The notes: a model not told the origin generated them from the sequence alone. DNA of 64,000 nucleotides from JBDHWG01 sp046328505 (GCA_046328505.1 JAXLWL010000004.1:772659-836658); one strand, 5' to 3'; numbered from the stretch's first letter, positions 1 through 9,386 are shown. A program made the numbers and translations.

Positions 1-61
1 TGTTCAGTATTCGGTGCCAAAGGACTGACGACCGCGGAAACTCAACATCGGGAGGACAGGC

Positions 62-1510
62 ATGAACAAGAGCGACGTACTTGCCGAGCTGACTGCCATC
101 GTCGGACCTCACCGGGTGCTTCACCGCCCCGAGGATGTGGTGATGTATGAGTATGACGGCGCTCTGGACCGGGCCAGGCCGGACTTCGTCGTCTTCCCCG
201 TGAGCAGTGAGGAGGTCGCCGCGGTCGTCCGCGTCGCCAACCGCGCTGGAATCCCGTTCATGCCGCGCGGCGCGGGCACGGGGCTGTCCGGCGGCGCAGT
301 GCCGGTCGAAGGTGGCGTCGTCATCTCGTTCTCGCGCATGAATCGCATCCTCGACATCGACCTTGCCAACTTGCGGACGACGGTTCAGCCGGGCGTTGTC
401 AATATAGACGTCACGAACGCGGTCAGCGGCAAGGGCTTCTACTACGTTCCCGATCCCTCTAGCCAGAAAGCCTGCACCATCGGCGGCAATATCGCGGAGA
501 ACTCCGGCGGTCCGCACTGCCTCGCTTACGGCGTGACCTCGAACCACACTCTGATGCTCGAAGCGGTCCTGCCCGACGGCGACATCGTTCAGCTCGGCGC
601 TCCCACTGCCGACGCGCCCGGCTACGACCTGACCGGGCTGATGGTCGGCTCGGAAGGCACGCTCGGCCTGGTCACGCGCGCCGTCGTTCGCCTGGTTCAC
701 CAGGCGGAGACCGTGACGACATTGCTGGCGGTGTTCAACACGATTGACGAGGGCAGCAACGCCGTCTCCGCCATCATCGCCGACGGCACCATCCCGGCGG
801 CGCTAGAGATGATGGACAACACCGCCATCCGCGCCGTCGAGGCCGCCAAGAAGTGCGGCTACCCGGTCGAGGCCGGGTCGGTGCTGCTCATCGACCTGGA
901 AGGTTTCAAGGACGGTCTCGTCGAGACGGCGGAGCACATCGCGGAGCTGTGCCGAGGCTGCGGCGCGACCGAGGTGCGGCCCGCGAAGAATGCCGTCGAG
1001 CGCGAGAAGCTCTGGTCGGGGCGCAAGGGCGCGTTTGGCGCGATGGGCCGTCTGTCGCCGTCCTACTACGTCCAAGATGGCGTCATCCCGCGTACCAAGC
1101 TGCCGTGGGTGCTGCACCGGGTGGGCGAGATAGGCGACAAGTACGGTTTTCGCGTCGCCAACGTCTTCCACGCCGGCGACGGCAATCTCCATCCACTCAT
1201 CCTGTTCGACGAGCGCGACCCGGCGCAGGTGCGAAACGTCGTCCGCTGCGGCAGCGAGATTCTCAAGGTGTGCGTCGAGGCGGGCGGCTCCATCAGCGGC
1301 GAGCACGGCATCGGCGTCGAGAAGCGCGAGGACATGTGCGAGCAGTTCACCGGGCCGGACCTCATCGCCATGCGCCAGGTGAAGGCTGCCTTCAATCCGC
1401 AGAACCTGTGCAATCCCGGCAAGCTCTTCCCGACATCGAAGGCGTGCTACGAGGTGGGCGTCAAGCACCGCCGCCTACCGGCGATTGTAGCCGAAGAGCA
1501 TATGCTGTGA
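62..1510 (+). CDS. glcD: Glycolate oxidase subunit GlcD (FAD-linked oxidase)
   Basis: This is the flavin subunit that oxidises glycolate (or a related 2-hydroxy acid such as D-lactate) to the keto acid in a GlcDEF complex. The FAD-binding PCMH-type domain covers roughly residues 38-215, with the FAD loop PRGAGTGLSGG at 68-78 and TIGGNIAENSGG near 139-150. The C-terminal FAD-oxidase domain carries HAGDGNLHP near 370 and SGEHGIG at 412-418. The 482-residue length is normal for GlcD. GGGAGG lies just upstream of the ATG. It heads a same-strand run with glcE, a DUF6504 gene and glcF. The order and the presence of all three subunits favour GlcD over a stand-alone D-lactate dehydrogenase, but the exact substrate cannot be read from sequence. 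Confidence 0.93.
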   Translation: MNKSDVLAELTAIVGPHRVLHRPEDVVMYEYDGALDRARPDFVVFPVSSEEVAAVVRVANRAGIPFMPRGAGTGLSGGAVPVEGGVVISFSRMNRILDIDLANLRTTVQPGVVNIDVTNAVSGKGFYYVPDPSSQKACTIGGNIAENSGGPHCLAYGVTSNHTLMLEAVLPDGDIVQLGAPTADAPGYDLTGLMVGSEGTLGLVTRAVVRLVHQAETVTTLLAVFNTIDEGSNAVSAIIADGTIPAALEMMDNTAIRAVEAAKKCGYPVEAGSVLLIDLEGFKDGLVETAEHIAELCRGCGATEVRPAKNAVEREKLWSGRKGAFGAMGRLSPSYYVQDGVIPRTKLPWVLHRVGEIGDKYGFRVANVFHAGDGNLHPLILFDERDPAQVRNVVRCGSEILKVCVEAGGSISGEHGIGVEKREDMCEQFTGPDLIAMRQVKAAFNPQNLCNPGKLFPTSKACYEVGVKHRRLPAIVAEEHML

Positions 1511-1607
1511 TCGAGTGACGAAGTAACAACGAGGCGATGTGACGATGTGAATCCGCTCGTCACTCCGTCGCTTCGTCCCCCGTCACTCCCCTCGAGGAGG
1601 AGGATGT

Positions 1608-2966
1608 ATGGCGACATCAACGCTGCCGATCGATGCCGTCACCGAGCTGGTTGGCGCCGAGTACGTCACCAGTGACCCGGAAGCGCTCAAGGCTGCCGCC
1701 GTAGACGGCGTGACGCCGCAGCTCGCGATTCGTCCCGGCGCCGAAGAAGAGGTCGCCGAGACGCTGGCCTGGGCGAATGCCGCCGGCCTCGCGGTCGCTC
1801 CGCGCGGCCAGGGCAAGGCGCTCGGGATCGGCGAGCCGCCGCGCCGCCTCGACCTCGTTCTACGCCTCGACCGCCTGAGCAAGATCCTCGAATACGAACC
1901 GGCCGACCTGACGGTGACGGCCGAGGCGGGCGTGACCCTGGGTGAGCTTCAGCGTGTCCTGGGCGCGCAGGGCCAATGGCTCCCGCTGGACCCGGCGCGG
2001 GGCGCCGACCATAGCCTGGGCGGCATCATCGCCGCCAACCTCAGCGGCCCCCACCGCTGGCGCTACGGCACGTCGCGGGACCTGCTCATCGGCATGCGCA
2101 TCGTCCAGGCCGACGGAATGGTCTACCGGGGCGGCGCGAAGGTCGTCAAGAACGTAGCAGGCTATGATCTTCCGAAGCTATTCGTCGGCTCGCTCGGCAC
2201 GCTGGGCGTCATGACCGAGGTCACTTTCAAGCTCCAGCCGTTGCCGCGGAACAGCCAGACGGTCGTGGCGCAGGTTCCCGGTGTCGCGCCGGCCGCCGTC
2301 CTCTCGGGCCAGGTCATCACCTCACACCTCACGCCGGATGCTCTTGCCATAATCGACACGGGCGGCGCGGCCCGGCTGCACACCCTCGTCCCCGATATCG
2401 TGGCGGCGGACACCGTCGCTGCGCTGTTCGTCGTCCGCTTCAGCGGCATCGCCGCGGCCGTCACGCGCCAGGTCAACGAGCTGAAGGCGATGGTCGAGGC
2501 GGTGGGCGGGAGCGTCACGGTTGTGGCGGACGACGCGGTGTTCTGGGGATCGGTCGCCGACTGCCCGGCGCTCGTCACGGAGGGGCGCGCCGTCCGCCTC
2601 AAGATCGCTGTGCTGCCGACGCTGCTCGGCGAGGCGATGGGGGCCGTCCAAGACGCGGCGCGCTCAAAGACCCTGGCCGTCGCCCAGGTGGCCCACTCCG
2701 GCAACGGTATTCTCTATAGCGTCATTCGCGGCTTCGGACCAGACGACGACCGCGAGGCGCGAACGGTCGAGGCAGCGAAGGCGATTCGCAAGGTCATCGC
2801 GGAACTGGGCGGGACGACCGTGGTCGAGCACGCCCCTTTGAGCATCAAGAGCGCCATCGGCGTGTGGGGGCCGACGCGGGGCGACTTCCGTCTGATGCAG
2901 GCGTTGAAGACGCAGTTCGATCCAAAGGCGACGCTCAATCCGGGACGTTTCGTCGGGGGGATTTAG
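1608..2966 (+). CDS. glcE: Glycolate oxidase FAD-binding subunit GlcE
   Basis: This is the second FAD-binding subunit of the glycolate oxidase complex, 452 residues, paralogous to the N-terminal half of GlcD. The PCMH FAD-binding domain shows PRGQGK at 65-70, SLGGIIAANLSGPHRWRYG at 136-154 and KNVAGYDLPKLFVGS at about 181-195; the last two are typical of GlcE. The C-terminal cap domain is shorter than in GlcD. A strong GAGGAGGAGG site precedes the ATG. The 97 bp between glcD and glcE hold an imperfect inverted repeat built from GTGACGA-like words, so transcription through it may be attenuated. The co-oriented glcF 0.3 kb downstream supports the call. Confidence 0.9.
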   Translation: MATSTLPIDAVTELVGAEYVTSDPEALKAAAVDGVTPQLAIRPGAEEEVAETLAWANAAGLAVAPRGQGKALGIGEPPRRLDLVLRLDRLSKILEYEPADLTVTAEAGVTLGELQRVLGAQGQWLPLDPARGADHSLGGIIAANLSGPHRWRYGTSRDLLIGMRIVQADGMVYRGGAKVVKNVAGYDLPKLFVGSLGTLGVMTEVTFKLQPLPRNSQTVVAQVPGVAPAAVLSGQVITSHLTPDALAIIDTGGAARLHTLVPDIVAADTVAALFVVRFSGIAAAVTRQVNELKAMVEAVGGSVTVVADDAVFWGSVADCPALVTEGRAVRLKIAVLPTLLGEAMGAVQDAARSKTLAVAQVAHSGNGILYSVIRGFGPDDDREARTVEAAKAIRKVIAELGGTTVVEHAPLSIKSAIGVWGPTRGDFRLMQALKTQFDPKATLNPGRFVGGI

Positions 2967-2985
2967 GTCACGATGCGAGGGTGAG

Positions 2986-3267
2986 ATGGAAGAATTCATC
3001 TCTGAGCCGATCACAGTGGACTACGACGAGGAGCGTATGCAGCCCGCCGCCCTGCGCTGGCGTGGCGAGAGCTACGCCGTCGCCGAGGTCATTTCCTCCT
3101 GGCAGGACTGGCATACCCCATCCTACGCCGACCATGCTCGCAGCTGGATACACCGCCGCCACCGCAACTATTACGTGGTGCGCACCGCGCAAGGCCCCGT
3201 CTTCGAGATTTACCTGGACCGCGGCTCGGGCAAGCGGGACTGGGTGCTGTTGAAACGCAAAGGGTAG
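2986..3267 (+). CDS. DUF6504-type small protein
   Basis: This 93-residue protein lies 19 bp after glcE and 12 bp before glcF, so it is embedded in the glc operon. The sequence is rich in Trp, Arg and Tyr and has the pattern of the DUF6504 family: an N-terminal EEFISEPITV, a central RWRGESYAVAEVISSWQDW and a C-terminal VFEIYLDRGSGKRDWVLLKR. I see no signal peptide, membrane segment or metal-binding motif. It looks like a small beta-rich domain. Function is unknown; a role tied to nucleic acid or to the oxidase complex would be speculation. The family name is recalled from pattern only and should be confirmed with a profile search. Confidence 0.78.
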   Translation: MEEFISEPITVDYDEERMQPAALRWRGESYAVAEVISSWQDWHTPSYADHARSWIHRRHRNYYVVRTAQGPVFEIYLDRGSGKRDWVLLKRKG

Positions 3268-3279
3268 AAGGAGCAGCCA

Positions 3280-4644
3280 ATGGCCGAGACGATTGAGCTC
3301 ATGGATCCGACGGATCGCCCTAGCCTGTGGCGCAAGGACGCGACGCCGCACAAGGGCTATGTCGCCGCGGAGCCGCCGACGTATGAGGAGATTCTGCGCT
3401 GCACCCACTGCGGTCTTTGCCTCAATCAATGCCCTACCTACCGCGTGCTGGGAATCGAGGCCGACTCGCCCCGCGGCCGCATCTATCTCATGCGCTCCGT
3501 TCACGAGGGCCGCGGCGACGTGGACGCCGACTTTGCCAATCACATGTTCGTCTGCCTGGCGTGCCGGGCGTGCGAGACGGCCTGCCCGGCGACCGTGCGC
3601 TTTGGCGGCCTGGTCGAGATGGCCCGCGCCCAGGTGCAGGCGGGGCACCTGGCGAACGAGCCGCGGGCGGCGCGTCTCCTGCGCCAGATTGTCTTCGAGC
3701 AGCTCATGCCCTCGCCGGGCCGCCTGGAGTTCGCCGCCGGCCTGACGCGCCTCTACCAGCGTAGCGGCGCGCAGAGCCTCGTGCGCAAAAGCGGCCTGCT
3801 GCGCGTTCTGCCCGGCGATCTGGACAAGCGCGAGGCGCTGATGCCGAAGCTGCCGCCGAAGAACTTCAAGGCCGAGGGCCAGGTGTATCCGGCGATTGGC
3901 GAGAAGCGGGCGCGGGTTGCCCTGTTCAACGGCTGCATCATGCCCCTTGCCTATGGGCCGACCCAGGAGGCGACGGTGCGCGTCCTCCAGCGCAACGGCG
4001 TCGAGGTGGTCGTGCCCAAGGACCAGGCGTGCTGCGGCGCGCTGGCCGTCCACGCCGGGCTGCGGGAGCAGGGTAAGGAGCAGGCGAAGCGCAACATCCC
4101 GGTGTTCGAGGCGCTGGGCGTGGATGCGGTCATCATCAACGCGGCCGGCTGCGGTGTCGTACTCAAGGAGTACGGCGAGCTTCTCCAGAACGACCCCGTG
4201 TGGGCCGAGCGCGCCCACCGCTTCAGCGCGTCCGTGCGCGACGTGTCGGAGTTCCTGGTCGACCTGGGCCTGCGCCCGCCGACGAAGGAAATGAACGTCC
4301 GTGTGACATACCAGGACCCGTGCCACCTCGCCCACGGCCAGGGCATTCGTCTCCAGCCGCGCGAGCTTCTCCGCTCGATTCCGGGGCTGGAATTGGTCGA
4401 AATGCGCGACTCGGACCGCTGCTGCGGCTCGGCTGGCATCTACAACATCACCAACCCCGACATCTCGATGCGCGTCCTCGATGAGAAGATGACGAATGTC
4501 AAGGCCACCAACGCCGACATGATTGTCACGGCGAACCCCGGCTGCATGCTCCAACTCCAGGCGGGCTGCGAGCGCTACGACTACCCGGCTGAGGTTGCCC
4601 ACGTGATAGACCTGCTGGACCAGGCCTACGGCGCGACAGGCTGA
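3280..4644 (+). CDS. glcF: Glycolate oxidase iron-sulfur subunit GlcF
   Basis: This 454-residue subunit passes electrons from the flavin subunits to the respiratory chain. Two 4Fe-4S ferredoxin motifs are visible, with cysteines at 41, 44, 47 and 51 and at 92, 95, 98 and 102. Two cysteine-rich CCG domains follow, with DQACCG near 248-253 and DRCCG near 378-382, as in GlcF, heterodisulfide reductase HdrB and LutA. AAGGAG precedes the ATG. Together with GlcD and GlcE this completes a membrane-associated glycolate (or 2-hydroxy acid) dehydrogenase. Malate synthase or glyoxylate carboligase genes that might complete the pathway are not in the window. Confidence 0.92.
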   Translation: MAETIELMDPTDRPSLWRKDATPHKGYVAAEPPTYEEILRCTHCGLCLNQCPTYRVLGIEADSPRGRIYLMRSVHEGRGDVDADFANHMFVCLACRACETACPATVRFGGLVEMARAQVQAGHLANEPRAARLLRQIVFEQLMPSPGRLEFAAGLTRLYQRSGAQSLVRKSGLLRVLPGDLDKREALMPKLPPKNFKAEGQVYPAIGEKRARVALFNGCIMPLAYGPTQEATVRVLQRNGVEVVVPKDQACCGALAVHAGLREQGKEQAKRNIPVFEALGVDAVIINAAGCGVVLKEYGELLQNDPVWAERAHRFSASVRDVSEFLVDLGLRPPTKEMNVRVTYQDPCHLAHGQGIRLQPRELLRSIPGLELVEMRDSDRCCGSAGIYNITNPDISMRVLDEKMTNVKATNADMIVTANPGCMLQLQAGCERYDYPAEVAHVIDLLDQAYGATG

Positions 4645-4649
4645 GCCAA

Positions 4650-5384
4650 ATGTCGAAGACGTCGCGGATGCTGCGCCGGCTGCGGGAGGCCAGGCGGGTG
4701 CGGCGCACTCGCCGCGCCTGCTGTGGGTTTGAGGCTGCCCCTTTTGACCGCCGCGCGCCGCGGGAGCGCATCGAAGAGCTTGGGGCGGACGAGGCGCTGG
4801 AGATGTACGAGAGCCAGCTTCCGGTCGGGCACGCCCTGGACCTGGGCACCGGCGACGGCGACCACGCGCTCTGGCTGGCGGCGCGGGGTTACGAGGTCGA
4901 GGGCGTCGACGTGGATGCGCGGGCGCTGCGCCGCGCTGAACTGCGCGCCAGGCGCCTCCACCTCTGGCTGCAAACGTTCCAGGCCGACGCGCGTGACTTC
5001 CCAATTTTGCCGGACAGCTACGACCTTATCGTCGCGGCGGCGCTCCTGCATTTCCTCCCGCCCGACAGTTTGCCCGATCTTGCATCGCGCATCGCGGCCG
5101 GGTTGAGGCCGGGTGGCTGCGTGTACGCGAGTGTCCTGACGACCGACGACCCAGGCTATGCGATATTGCGTGGCAGTGGCGAGCCGGAAGTCGCGCCGAA
5201 CACCTTCGATGTTGCCGACATGGGCATCGGCCCAACGCTGCACTACTTCGGCAAGGGCGAGCTGCGCGCCCTGTTTTCGACGCTGGACGTCGTTCACTAT
5301 GCCGAGGAGCGCCACCTGCGCCCGGGCTCGGAGCAAGGCTATAACGCCGCGGCCGTGCTGTTGGCGCGGAAGACGGCGGGGTAG
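4650..5384 (+). CDS. Class I SAM-dependent methyltransferase
   Basis: This 244-residue protein begins 5 bp after glcF and is probably co-transcribed with it. It has a Rossmann methyltransferase fold: motif I DLGTGDGD at 64-71, an acidic residue ending strand 2 in GVDVD at 85-89, an adenine-contacting DARD at 113-116, and motif IV DLIVAAALLHF at 125-135. The basic N-terminus (about 25 residues, Arg-rich) is unusual and may bind nucleic acid, or the true start may lie slightly downstream; no clear ribosome binding site is visible, which fits translational coupling to glcF. It resembles TehB/UbiE-type methyltransferases, but the substrate cannot be assigned. Confidence 0.8.
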   Translation: MSKTSRMLRRLREARRVRRTRRACCGFEAAPFDRRAPRERIEELGADEALEMYESQLPVGHALDLGTGDGDHALWLAARGYEVEGVDVDARALRRAELRARRLHLWLQTFQADARDFPILPDSYDLIVAAALLHFLPPDSLPDLASRIAAGLRPGGCVYASVLTTDDPGYAILRGSGEPEVAPNTFDVADMGIGPTLHYFGKGELRALFSTLDVVHYAEERHLRPGSEQGYNAAAVLLARKTAG

Positions 5385-5861
5385 GCGCGGGCCGCTGTGC
5401 GCTGTTACAGCACACATTCGCGTCGTACATTGTGGTAGTTTGCACCGTTGCGCACAACACAGCCCGTTGCGTCGCTGCGAGGAGGACGATAGGACGACGA
5501 AGCAGCCTCCCGGTGAATGAGACGCACGTGATAGCGGCTTAGGGCACCTCTCACAACGGCGGGGGATTGCTTCGCTGAGATGAAAATAGCGCGGCTGTCG
5601 CCCTGAGCGTAGCGAAGGGCCTCCAACGGCACCGGGATGCTTCGCTCCGCTCAGCATGACATTTTCATACTTACGGGTGACCCAAGGGTCATATAGACTG
5701 CGCTCGCAATGACGGCCTGGCAGTAGTCTGGTTGAGACGTTTGCTACTCTTGGTCGGAGTGTTCCCGCGTGGCTCTAACTGGCCGTGTAGTCCCGGACGG
5801 GATCGAGAAGATGCTCGATGGCGAAGATGTTGTGTTGCTTGTCTAGATCGAAGGCCGGAGG
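5385..5861. repeat. Intergenic region with degenerate dispersed repeat fragments
   Basis: These 477 bases hold no credible gene. They contain several fragments of what looks like one repeat family: a GCGTCGCTGCGAGGAGGACG-like piece near 5466, GGGATTGCTTCGCTGAGATG near 5563, an inverted GCCCT/AGGGC element around TGAGCGTAGCGA near 5600-5622, GGGATGCTTCGCTCCGCTCA near 5634, and CTGCGCTCGCAATGACGG near 5699. Words like these recur in intergenic DNA of some Chloroflexota genomes as far as I recall. The direct promoter of the following lipoprotein gene should lie in the last 100 bases, but I cannot identify it. Confidence 0.5.
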
Positions 5862-7358
5862 ATGCAACATAGACTTCTCCCAGCTTTTCTGGGTCTGATA
5901 GCTCTGCTTCTTGCCGCCTGTAGTGTTGCCGAGCCGCCAGGGCCGCAGCCGCCTGCTCCCGTAGCGGCGGTTCCTTCGCCTCCGGTTACGCCGTCGCCTA
6001 CGACCGTGACCGCGCCTCCGGTTGCGGCGTTTCCACCTGCGCCCGTTGCCACGTTACCCTCATCGGCGGAGGGAGCGGCGCCGATATCCCCACCGAAGCC
6101 GATTGTTGGAGCAATCGCCCCGGCGACTGCCGGTGGCGTGCCAACCCCAAAGCCGACTGAGATAGCGCCCGGGAAGTTCACACTCGTCGGGCAGAATGAC
6201 CTCGGCCGGCGGGGAATGAACGGCGGACTGGCTCTGGCCGGTTCGTGCGCCTACGTCGGCAGCCGCGACGACAAGGGCGGCGTGGCCGTGCTCGACGTGT
6301 CCGACCCGGCGCATCCGTTGGTCGTGCGCGAGCTGCCGCTGCGGCATGGCAGCACGGCGCGCGAGGTCCGGGCCAGCGACCGGCTGCACACGCTCATTGT
6401 GATGTACTACGGCATCGGCTCGCCGCCGGTGTTCAACGGCCTGGAGCTGTACGACATCCGCGACTGTCGCGCGCCGCGTCTCGTCGGTGAGATCAACCTG
6501 GGCGCGCCGCCGCACGAGTTCTATCTCTGGCACGACCCGCAGAAGCCGGGCCGCGCTCTGGTCTACCTCGGCATGTTCGGCCCGACGCCACAGCTGCGGG
6601 TGGTCGACATAAGTGATCCCGCGCACCCAACACTCTACGCGACGTGGGAGCCGGACGCGGCGGCGCTGCGCTCGATGCCCGGCTACCAGCTCCACTCGCT
6701 GTCCTTGTCGCCGGACGGACGGCGGGCGTATCTCTCTACCTGGAACGGCGGCTTCATGGTGGCCGACACGTCGGACCTGGCGGACGGGAAGCCGAACCCG
6801 ACGGTGCGCTTGGTGACGCCGCCGGCCGACCACCTACGCCTGCCCGGCGGCGCGAACGTCCACAGCGCTGTGGCGATACCTGGCAGCGAGCTCGTCGTGC
6901 TCACATCGGAAATCTACGGCCCCTGCCCTTACGGCTGGCTGCATGTTGCGGATATTACCGACCCGGCGCGGCCTCGGTTGCGCAGCGAGTTCAAAATCGC
7001 AGAGAACGAGGCGGCGCGGTGCGGGGAGTCGACGCGAGTGGGCGGCACGTACACGGCGCACGACCCGCTCGTCCTGCCCCACATCGCCTTCGTGACCTGG
7101 TATACGGGCGGACTTCAGGCGGTTGACCTGAGCGCGCCAGAGGCTCCGCGCGCGCTGGCGCAGTTCCGCCCCGTTCCGCCAACCGTCAAGCACCCGGAAA
7201 CCGTCCTGGGGCCGGGGCACAGCTTCATGTGGAGCTATCCCATTCTCCACAACGGTCTGATCTACGCAGCCGACATCACCGGCGGTCTATATGTGCTCAA
7301 GTACAGCGGGCCGCACGCAGACGAGACCCAGGGCAGTGCCGAGAGTAACGCGAACTGA
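5862..7358 (+). CDS. LVIVD-repeat beta-propeller lipoprotein
   Basis: This 498-residue protein has a lipoprotein signal peptide: basic MQHR, a hydrophobic core and the lipobox LLAAC with Cys20. A Pro/Ala/Thr-rich linker runs to about residue 105, followed by a domain with LVIVD-type repeats such as VLDVSDPAHP, VVDISDPAHP and VADITDPARP, each ending in the DxxDPxxP signature. LVIVD repeats form a beta-propeller-like fold on the outer surface. The linker would hold the propeller away from the membrane. Function is not known for this family; surface binding or a structural role is plausible. GAAGG lies about 10 bases before the ATG. It converges on the next gene with only a few bases between the stops. 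Confidence 0.82.
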   Translation: MQHRLLPAFLGLIALLLAACSVAEPPGPQPPAPVAAVPSPPVTPSPTTVTAPPVAAFPPAPVATLPSSAEGAAPISPPKPIVGAIAPATAGGVPTPKPTEIAPGKFTLVGQNDLGRRGMNGGLALAGSCAYVGSRDDKGGVAVLDVSDPAHPLVVRELPLRHGSTAREVRASDRLHTLIVMYYGIGSPPVFNGLELYDIRDCRAPRLVGEINLGAPPHEFYLWHDPQKPGRALVYLGMFGPTPQLRVVDISDPAHPTLYATWEPDAAALRSMPGYQLHSLSLSPDGRRAYLSTWNGGFMVADTSDLADGKPNPTVRLVTPPADHLRLPGGANVHSAVAIPGSELVVLTSEIYGPCPYGWLHVADITDPARPRLRSEFKIAENEAARCGESTRVGGTYTAHDPLVLPHIAFVTWYTGGLQAVDLSAPEAPRALAQFRPVPPTVKHPETVLGPGHSFMWSYPILHNGLIYAADITGGLYVLKYSGPHADETQGSAESNAN

Positions 7359-7364
7359 GCGCGT

Positions 7365-8600
7365 CTACCAGGGCATGCTGTGGTCCCAGGCGGGCGCCAC
7401 GTCCTCCAGCAGCCCCTCGATCTCCAGCGCCTTATCGAGCGCGCGAATCGCGAAGATCGTGGCGATGTCGCGGATGAAGAAGCCGGGGCACGTTGTGCCG
7501 TCCGGCGGATTGGGTGACTCCCACAGCGCGCCGCGGATGTTGGGGTCGTCGGCGCTCGGCGAGAACTGGGCGGCAGCGAGGAACCCTACGCTGCGGTTGA
7601 TGGCGTCTTTGTACTTCGTATCGCCCGTGCGCTGGTAGAGGTCGCACCAGATGATGCTCGACACCGCCGCGCCGCTGGCCGCAAGGCCGAACGTCGTGTG
7701 CTTCCCGCCAACGACGGGCGAGTAATAGAAACCGCCGTCGAGGTTCTGCTGGTCGAGATACCACTGCCCCGCCCTCAGCGCCGCGTCCCAGAAACGCACG
7801 TCGCCCGTCAGGTCATACGCCGCCAGCATCGGATACCCCCACCACCACGTGGCGCGAATATGCATGCGCCCGCTGTCCGCGGCCCACGGCGGGAAGACGA
7901 TCCACATGCCCGGCGGACCTTCCTCCCGCAGGGCGCGCTCCGCCATTGCCAGGAACACGTCGGTGTAGCGCCGGTCACCGGTGACTTGCGCGAGCTGCAC
8001 CAGCGCCGCGTCGTCCAGCATAATTCGGCCCGTATACGGATTGTCCGGATCGGAGACGAAGCGCGACTCGGCGACGTGATAATGGTCAATGATGAAACCC
8101 TCGTCGGCCAGAAAGCCACACTCGATGACGAAGTCGGCGGCGCGGCGCGCGATATCAACCCAGCGCTGCTCGCCCGTCGCCTTCGCCAGATCTAGAAGTC
8201 CGGGGAGCGTCTCAAATAGGACCTGGTTGTTGACGGCGACGTTGTCGCCTTCGTAGGCGAGCAGCAGGCCATCGTTGGGGTGGCCGGGCGCGTCGACCAT
8301 GTTGCGCACGACGTACTCTCCCATGGCGCGCGCCGCGTCCAGCAGAGCGGCATCGCCACTGCGGTAATAGGCAATCAGGACGGCGCGGATGGCCTGGCCC
8401 GTATGCCACACCGGTCCGTTGAGGTACCAGGTGCGGCGCTTCGTGTCGTATTCAGTTCGCACCGCGCCCAGGTAGTCGATGACAGGGTAGGCGAAAGGGT
8501 CTTCAAAAGTATCATCCGGCGACTGGATGCGGGCGGTGTGGGCCAGCCAGTGAGCGCCATCTGAGATGATCTGGCGCGAGCGTTCGGCGATGCGAGGCAT
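7365..8600 (-). CDS. (alpha/alpha)6-barrel protein, epimerase/glycosidase-like
   Basis: This 411-residue cytoplasmic protein shows the repeated helical-hairpin pattern of six-hairpin glycosidases and N-acylglucosamine 2-epimerases, with repeats such as YYRSGDAALLDAARAMGEYV, ATGEQRWVDIARRAADF and RTGDTKYKDAINRSVGFL. Aromatic and acidic residues line the predicted inter-helix loops (for example ATWWWGYPM and CPGFFIRD). The frame is open 16 codons further upstream, but the ATG at 8600 has GGAG six bases upstream and begins MPRIAERSRQ, so I choose it. The family could be AGE, GH88/GH105-like or a D-glucuronyl C5-epimerase C-terminal-like fold; I cannot choose. A distant fold relative lies at 29212. 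Confidence 0.72.
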   Translation of the reverse strand: MPRIAERSRQIISDGAHWLAHTARIQSPDDTFEDPFAYPVIDYLGAVRTEYDTKRRTWYLNGPVWHTGQAIRAVLIAYYRSGDAALLDAARAMGEYVVRNMVDAPGHPNDGLLLAYEGDNVAVNNQVLFETLPGLLDLAKATGEQRWVDIARRAADFVIECGFLADEGFIIDHYHVAESRFVSDPDNPYTGRIMLDDAALVQLAQVTGDRRYTDVFLAMAERALREEGPPGMWIVFPPWAADSGRMHIRATWWWGYPMLAAYDLTGDVRFWDAALRAGQWYLDQQNLDGGFYYSPVVGGKHTTFGLAASGAAVSSIIWCDLYQRTGDTKYKDAINRSVGFLAAAQFSPSADDPNIRGALWESPNPPDGTTCPGFFIRDIATIFAIRALDKALEIEGLLEDVAPAWDHSMPW

Positions 8601-8644
8601 GTGCGCTCCGGTTGTAAGGGTTAAGAATGGCGGGAGAGAAGCGG

Positions 8645-9295
8645 TCAACTGGGCGTTCGCCCGATGACGTAATGTACCGCCTTCTCACTGGCGACGCACT
8701 CCGTGCATCTGTAGCCGAGCGCCGGGAGGTTGAGGCCCGTGAACAAGTGCTCGCCGGAGCCGAGCAGGATCGGCGATACCGCCAAGTGCATCTCATCGAC
8801 CAGGCTGGCCTGCATATACTGGCGAATGGTCGCGACACCACCGCCGAGGCGGATGTCCTGCCCGCCTGCCGCGGCTTGCGCGCGCTCCAGCGCCGCGCGG
8901 ATCCCCTCGGTGACGAAGTAGAACACGGTACCGCCTTCCATCTCCAGCGGCGGCCGTGGGTGGTGCGTGAGAACGAATACGGGCGTGTGATAGGGCGGAT
9001 TCTCACCCCACCAGCCGCGCCAGGATTCGTCGGGCCAGGGACCCCGGATGGGACCAAACATATTGCGACCGAGTATCCACGCCCCGAGACCCACCGTGCC
9101 CCGAGCCGCGAAGTCATCGTCGATGCCGGTGACCCCGCCCTCGCCGCCGTGCATGTGCTGGAAGGTGCGGGTGTCGACGAGCCAGTCATGCAAATCTTGG
9201 CCCCCCACACCGAGGGGATTCTCCAACGACTGGCTTGGGCCTGCGCCGTAGCCGTCGAGGGAGATCGAGAAGCCGTAAACGAGCAGTCGTGCCAT
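8645..9295 (-). CDS. Dihydrofolate reductase-like (RibD C-terminal) protein
   Basis: This 216-residue protein of the RibD C-terminal/DHFR superfamily probably reduces a small substrate with NAD(P)H. It opens with the family pattern VYGFSISLDGYGAGP, has the loop GAWILGRNMFG for cofactor binding, and ends with VDEMHLAVSPILLGSGEHLF, which is diagnostic of the RibD_C family. Start choice is supported by GGAGG close to the ATG. It neighbours a second member of the same family (9387-9959) and a VOC protein. The substrate is unknown; sequence gives no sign that it is a folate enzyme or part of riboflavin synthesis. Confidence 0.85.
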   Translation of the reverse strand: MARLLVYGFSISLDGYGAGPSQSLENPLGVGGQDLHDWLVDTRTFQHMHGGEGGVTGIDDDFAARGTVGLGAWILGRNMFGPIRGPWPDESWRGWWGENPPYHTPVFVLTHHPRPPLEMEGGTVFYFVTEGIRAALERAQAAAGGQDIRLGGGVATIRQYMQASLVDEMHLAVSPILLGSGEHLFTGLNLPALGYRCTECVASEKAVHYVIGRTPS

Positions 9296-9386
9296 TGTGC
9301 CTCCGGGCGCCCCGTGGGCCCCCTAACGCCGTATCAGGCGGCGTGCTTGTGGAAAGACGTCGTTGGCGCCCGCGTGCGCAAACAAC

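Noticed and set aside
2968..5004. 678-residue open frame on the minus strand
   Set aside because: It overlaps glcF and its neighbours completely and is Arg/Ala/His-rich low-complexity, the pattern of an antisense shadow frame in high-GC DNA.
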